Shown: positions 63,897-64,000 of the stretch, one piece after another
How the letters are laid out: each line of letters begins with the position of its first letter
How positions within the stretch are numbered: the first letter of the stretch is position 1
Source: Lethocerus indicus
Taxonomy: Eukaryota > Arthropoda > Insecta > Hemiptera > Belostomatidae
NCBI GenBank assembly: GCA_019843655.1
Contig: JACDQD010000003.1
Span: 1,462,325 to 1,526,324 of the forward strand
Reading direction: 5' to 3'
DNA length: 64,000 nucleotides
Program-made: the position numbers and the translations under genes
Notes under the pieces: generated by a model
What the model saw: only the letters and a program-made list of their open reading frames with translations
Database searches by the model: none
Told to the model about the DNA's origin: nothing

Positions 63897-64000
63897 GTAA
63901 ATTGATTTTTAAAGTTTTTTTTTACGTACGTAAATTTATTATAAATAATAAAATATAATATAAGCGCGATTATTAAATTAATTTAAGTCGTTACAATATT

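Overview
This is a eukaryotic, almost certainly insect (arthropod) nuclear genomic window. It is AT-rich, with spliced genes that have long introns, GT-AG junctions, mariner and piggyBac remnants, many AT microsatellites and a very heavy load of tandem and dispersed repeats. No prokaryotic features, rRNA genes or CRISPR arrays were seen. Exon boundaries below were read by eye from conserved protein sequence, reading phase and GT/AG sites.

Layout. (1) The 3' part of HYPK (NatA-associated, + strand) at 932-2539. (2) LEO1, a Paf1-complex subunit, on the - strand from 22259 to 4274 in about 11 exons. Its 7.3-kb intron 9 holds a 104-bp satellite (about 23 copies) flanked by oppositely oriented arrays of a 54-bp repeat; its intron 6 holds five copies of its own 3' splice junction. 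(3) POP4/Rpp29, an RNase P/MRP protein, - strand, last three exons at 26492-24328, with uncertain 5' exons. (4) A transposon-rich stretch at 27-33 kb. (5) A very large Ser/Arg-rich nuclear-type protein gene that I cannot name, - strand, 45284 to 31852, about 14 exons, one of them 4.2 kb. (6) A repeat-rich AT desert at 45.3-51 kb. (7) Rab11, - strand, 57698 to 51035, five exons. (8) SMU1, a spliceosomal WD40 protein, + strand, from 58361 and running off the right edge. Rab11 and SMU1 are head to head, with start codons 662 bp apart.

Functional theme: most genes act in nuclear RNA or chromatin work (LEO1 in transcription elongation, POP4 in tRNA processing, SMU1 in splicing, an SR-rich protein probably in RNA processing). 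HYPK (nascent-chain acetylation) and Rab11 (recycling endosomes) are housekeeping genes. There is no sign of a cooperating operon-like system.

The most striking material is repetitive: (a) a family of palindromic fold-back elements with about 17 recognisable copies, nearly all in introns, one of which carries a captured exon of the SR-rich gene into a Rab11 intron; (b) a 400-bp element present twice, one copy inserted in a mariner with a 7-bp target duplication; (c) the satellite and inverted-array structure in LEO1; (d) an amplified splice acceptor. Several conserved exons (Rab11, SMU1, LEO1, SR gene) show reading-phase losses of one or four bases, mostly in homopolymers or repeats. Assembly indels explain these more simply than gene death.
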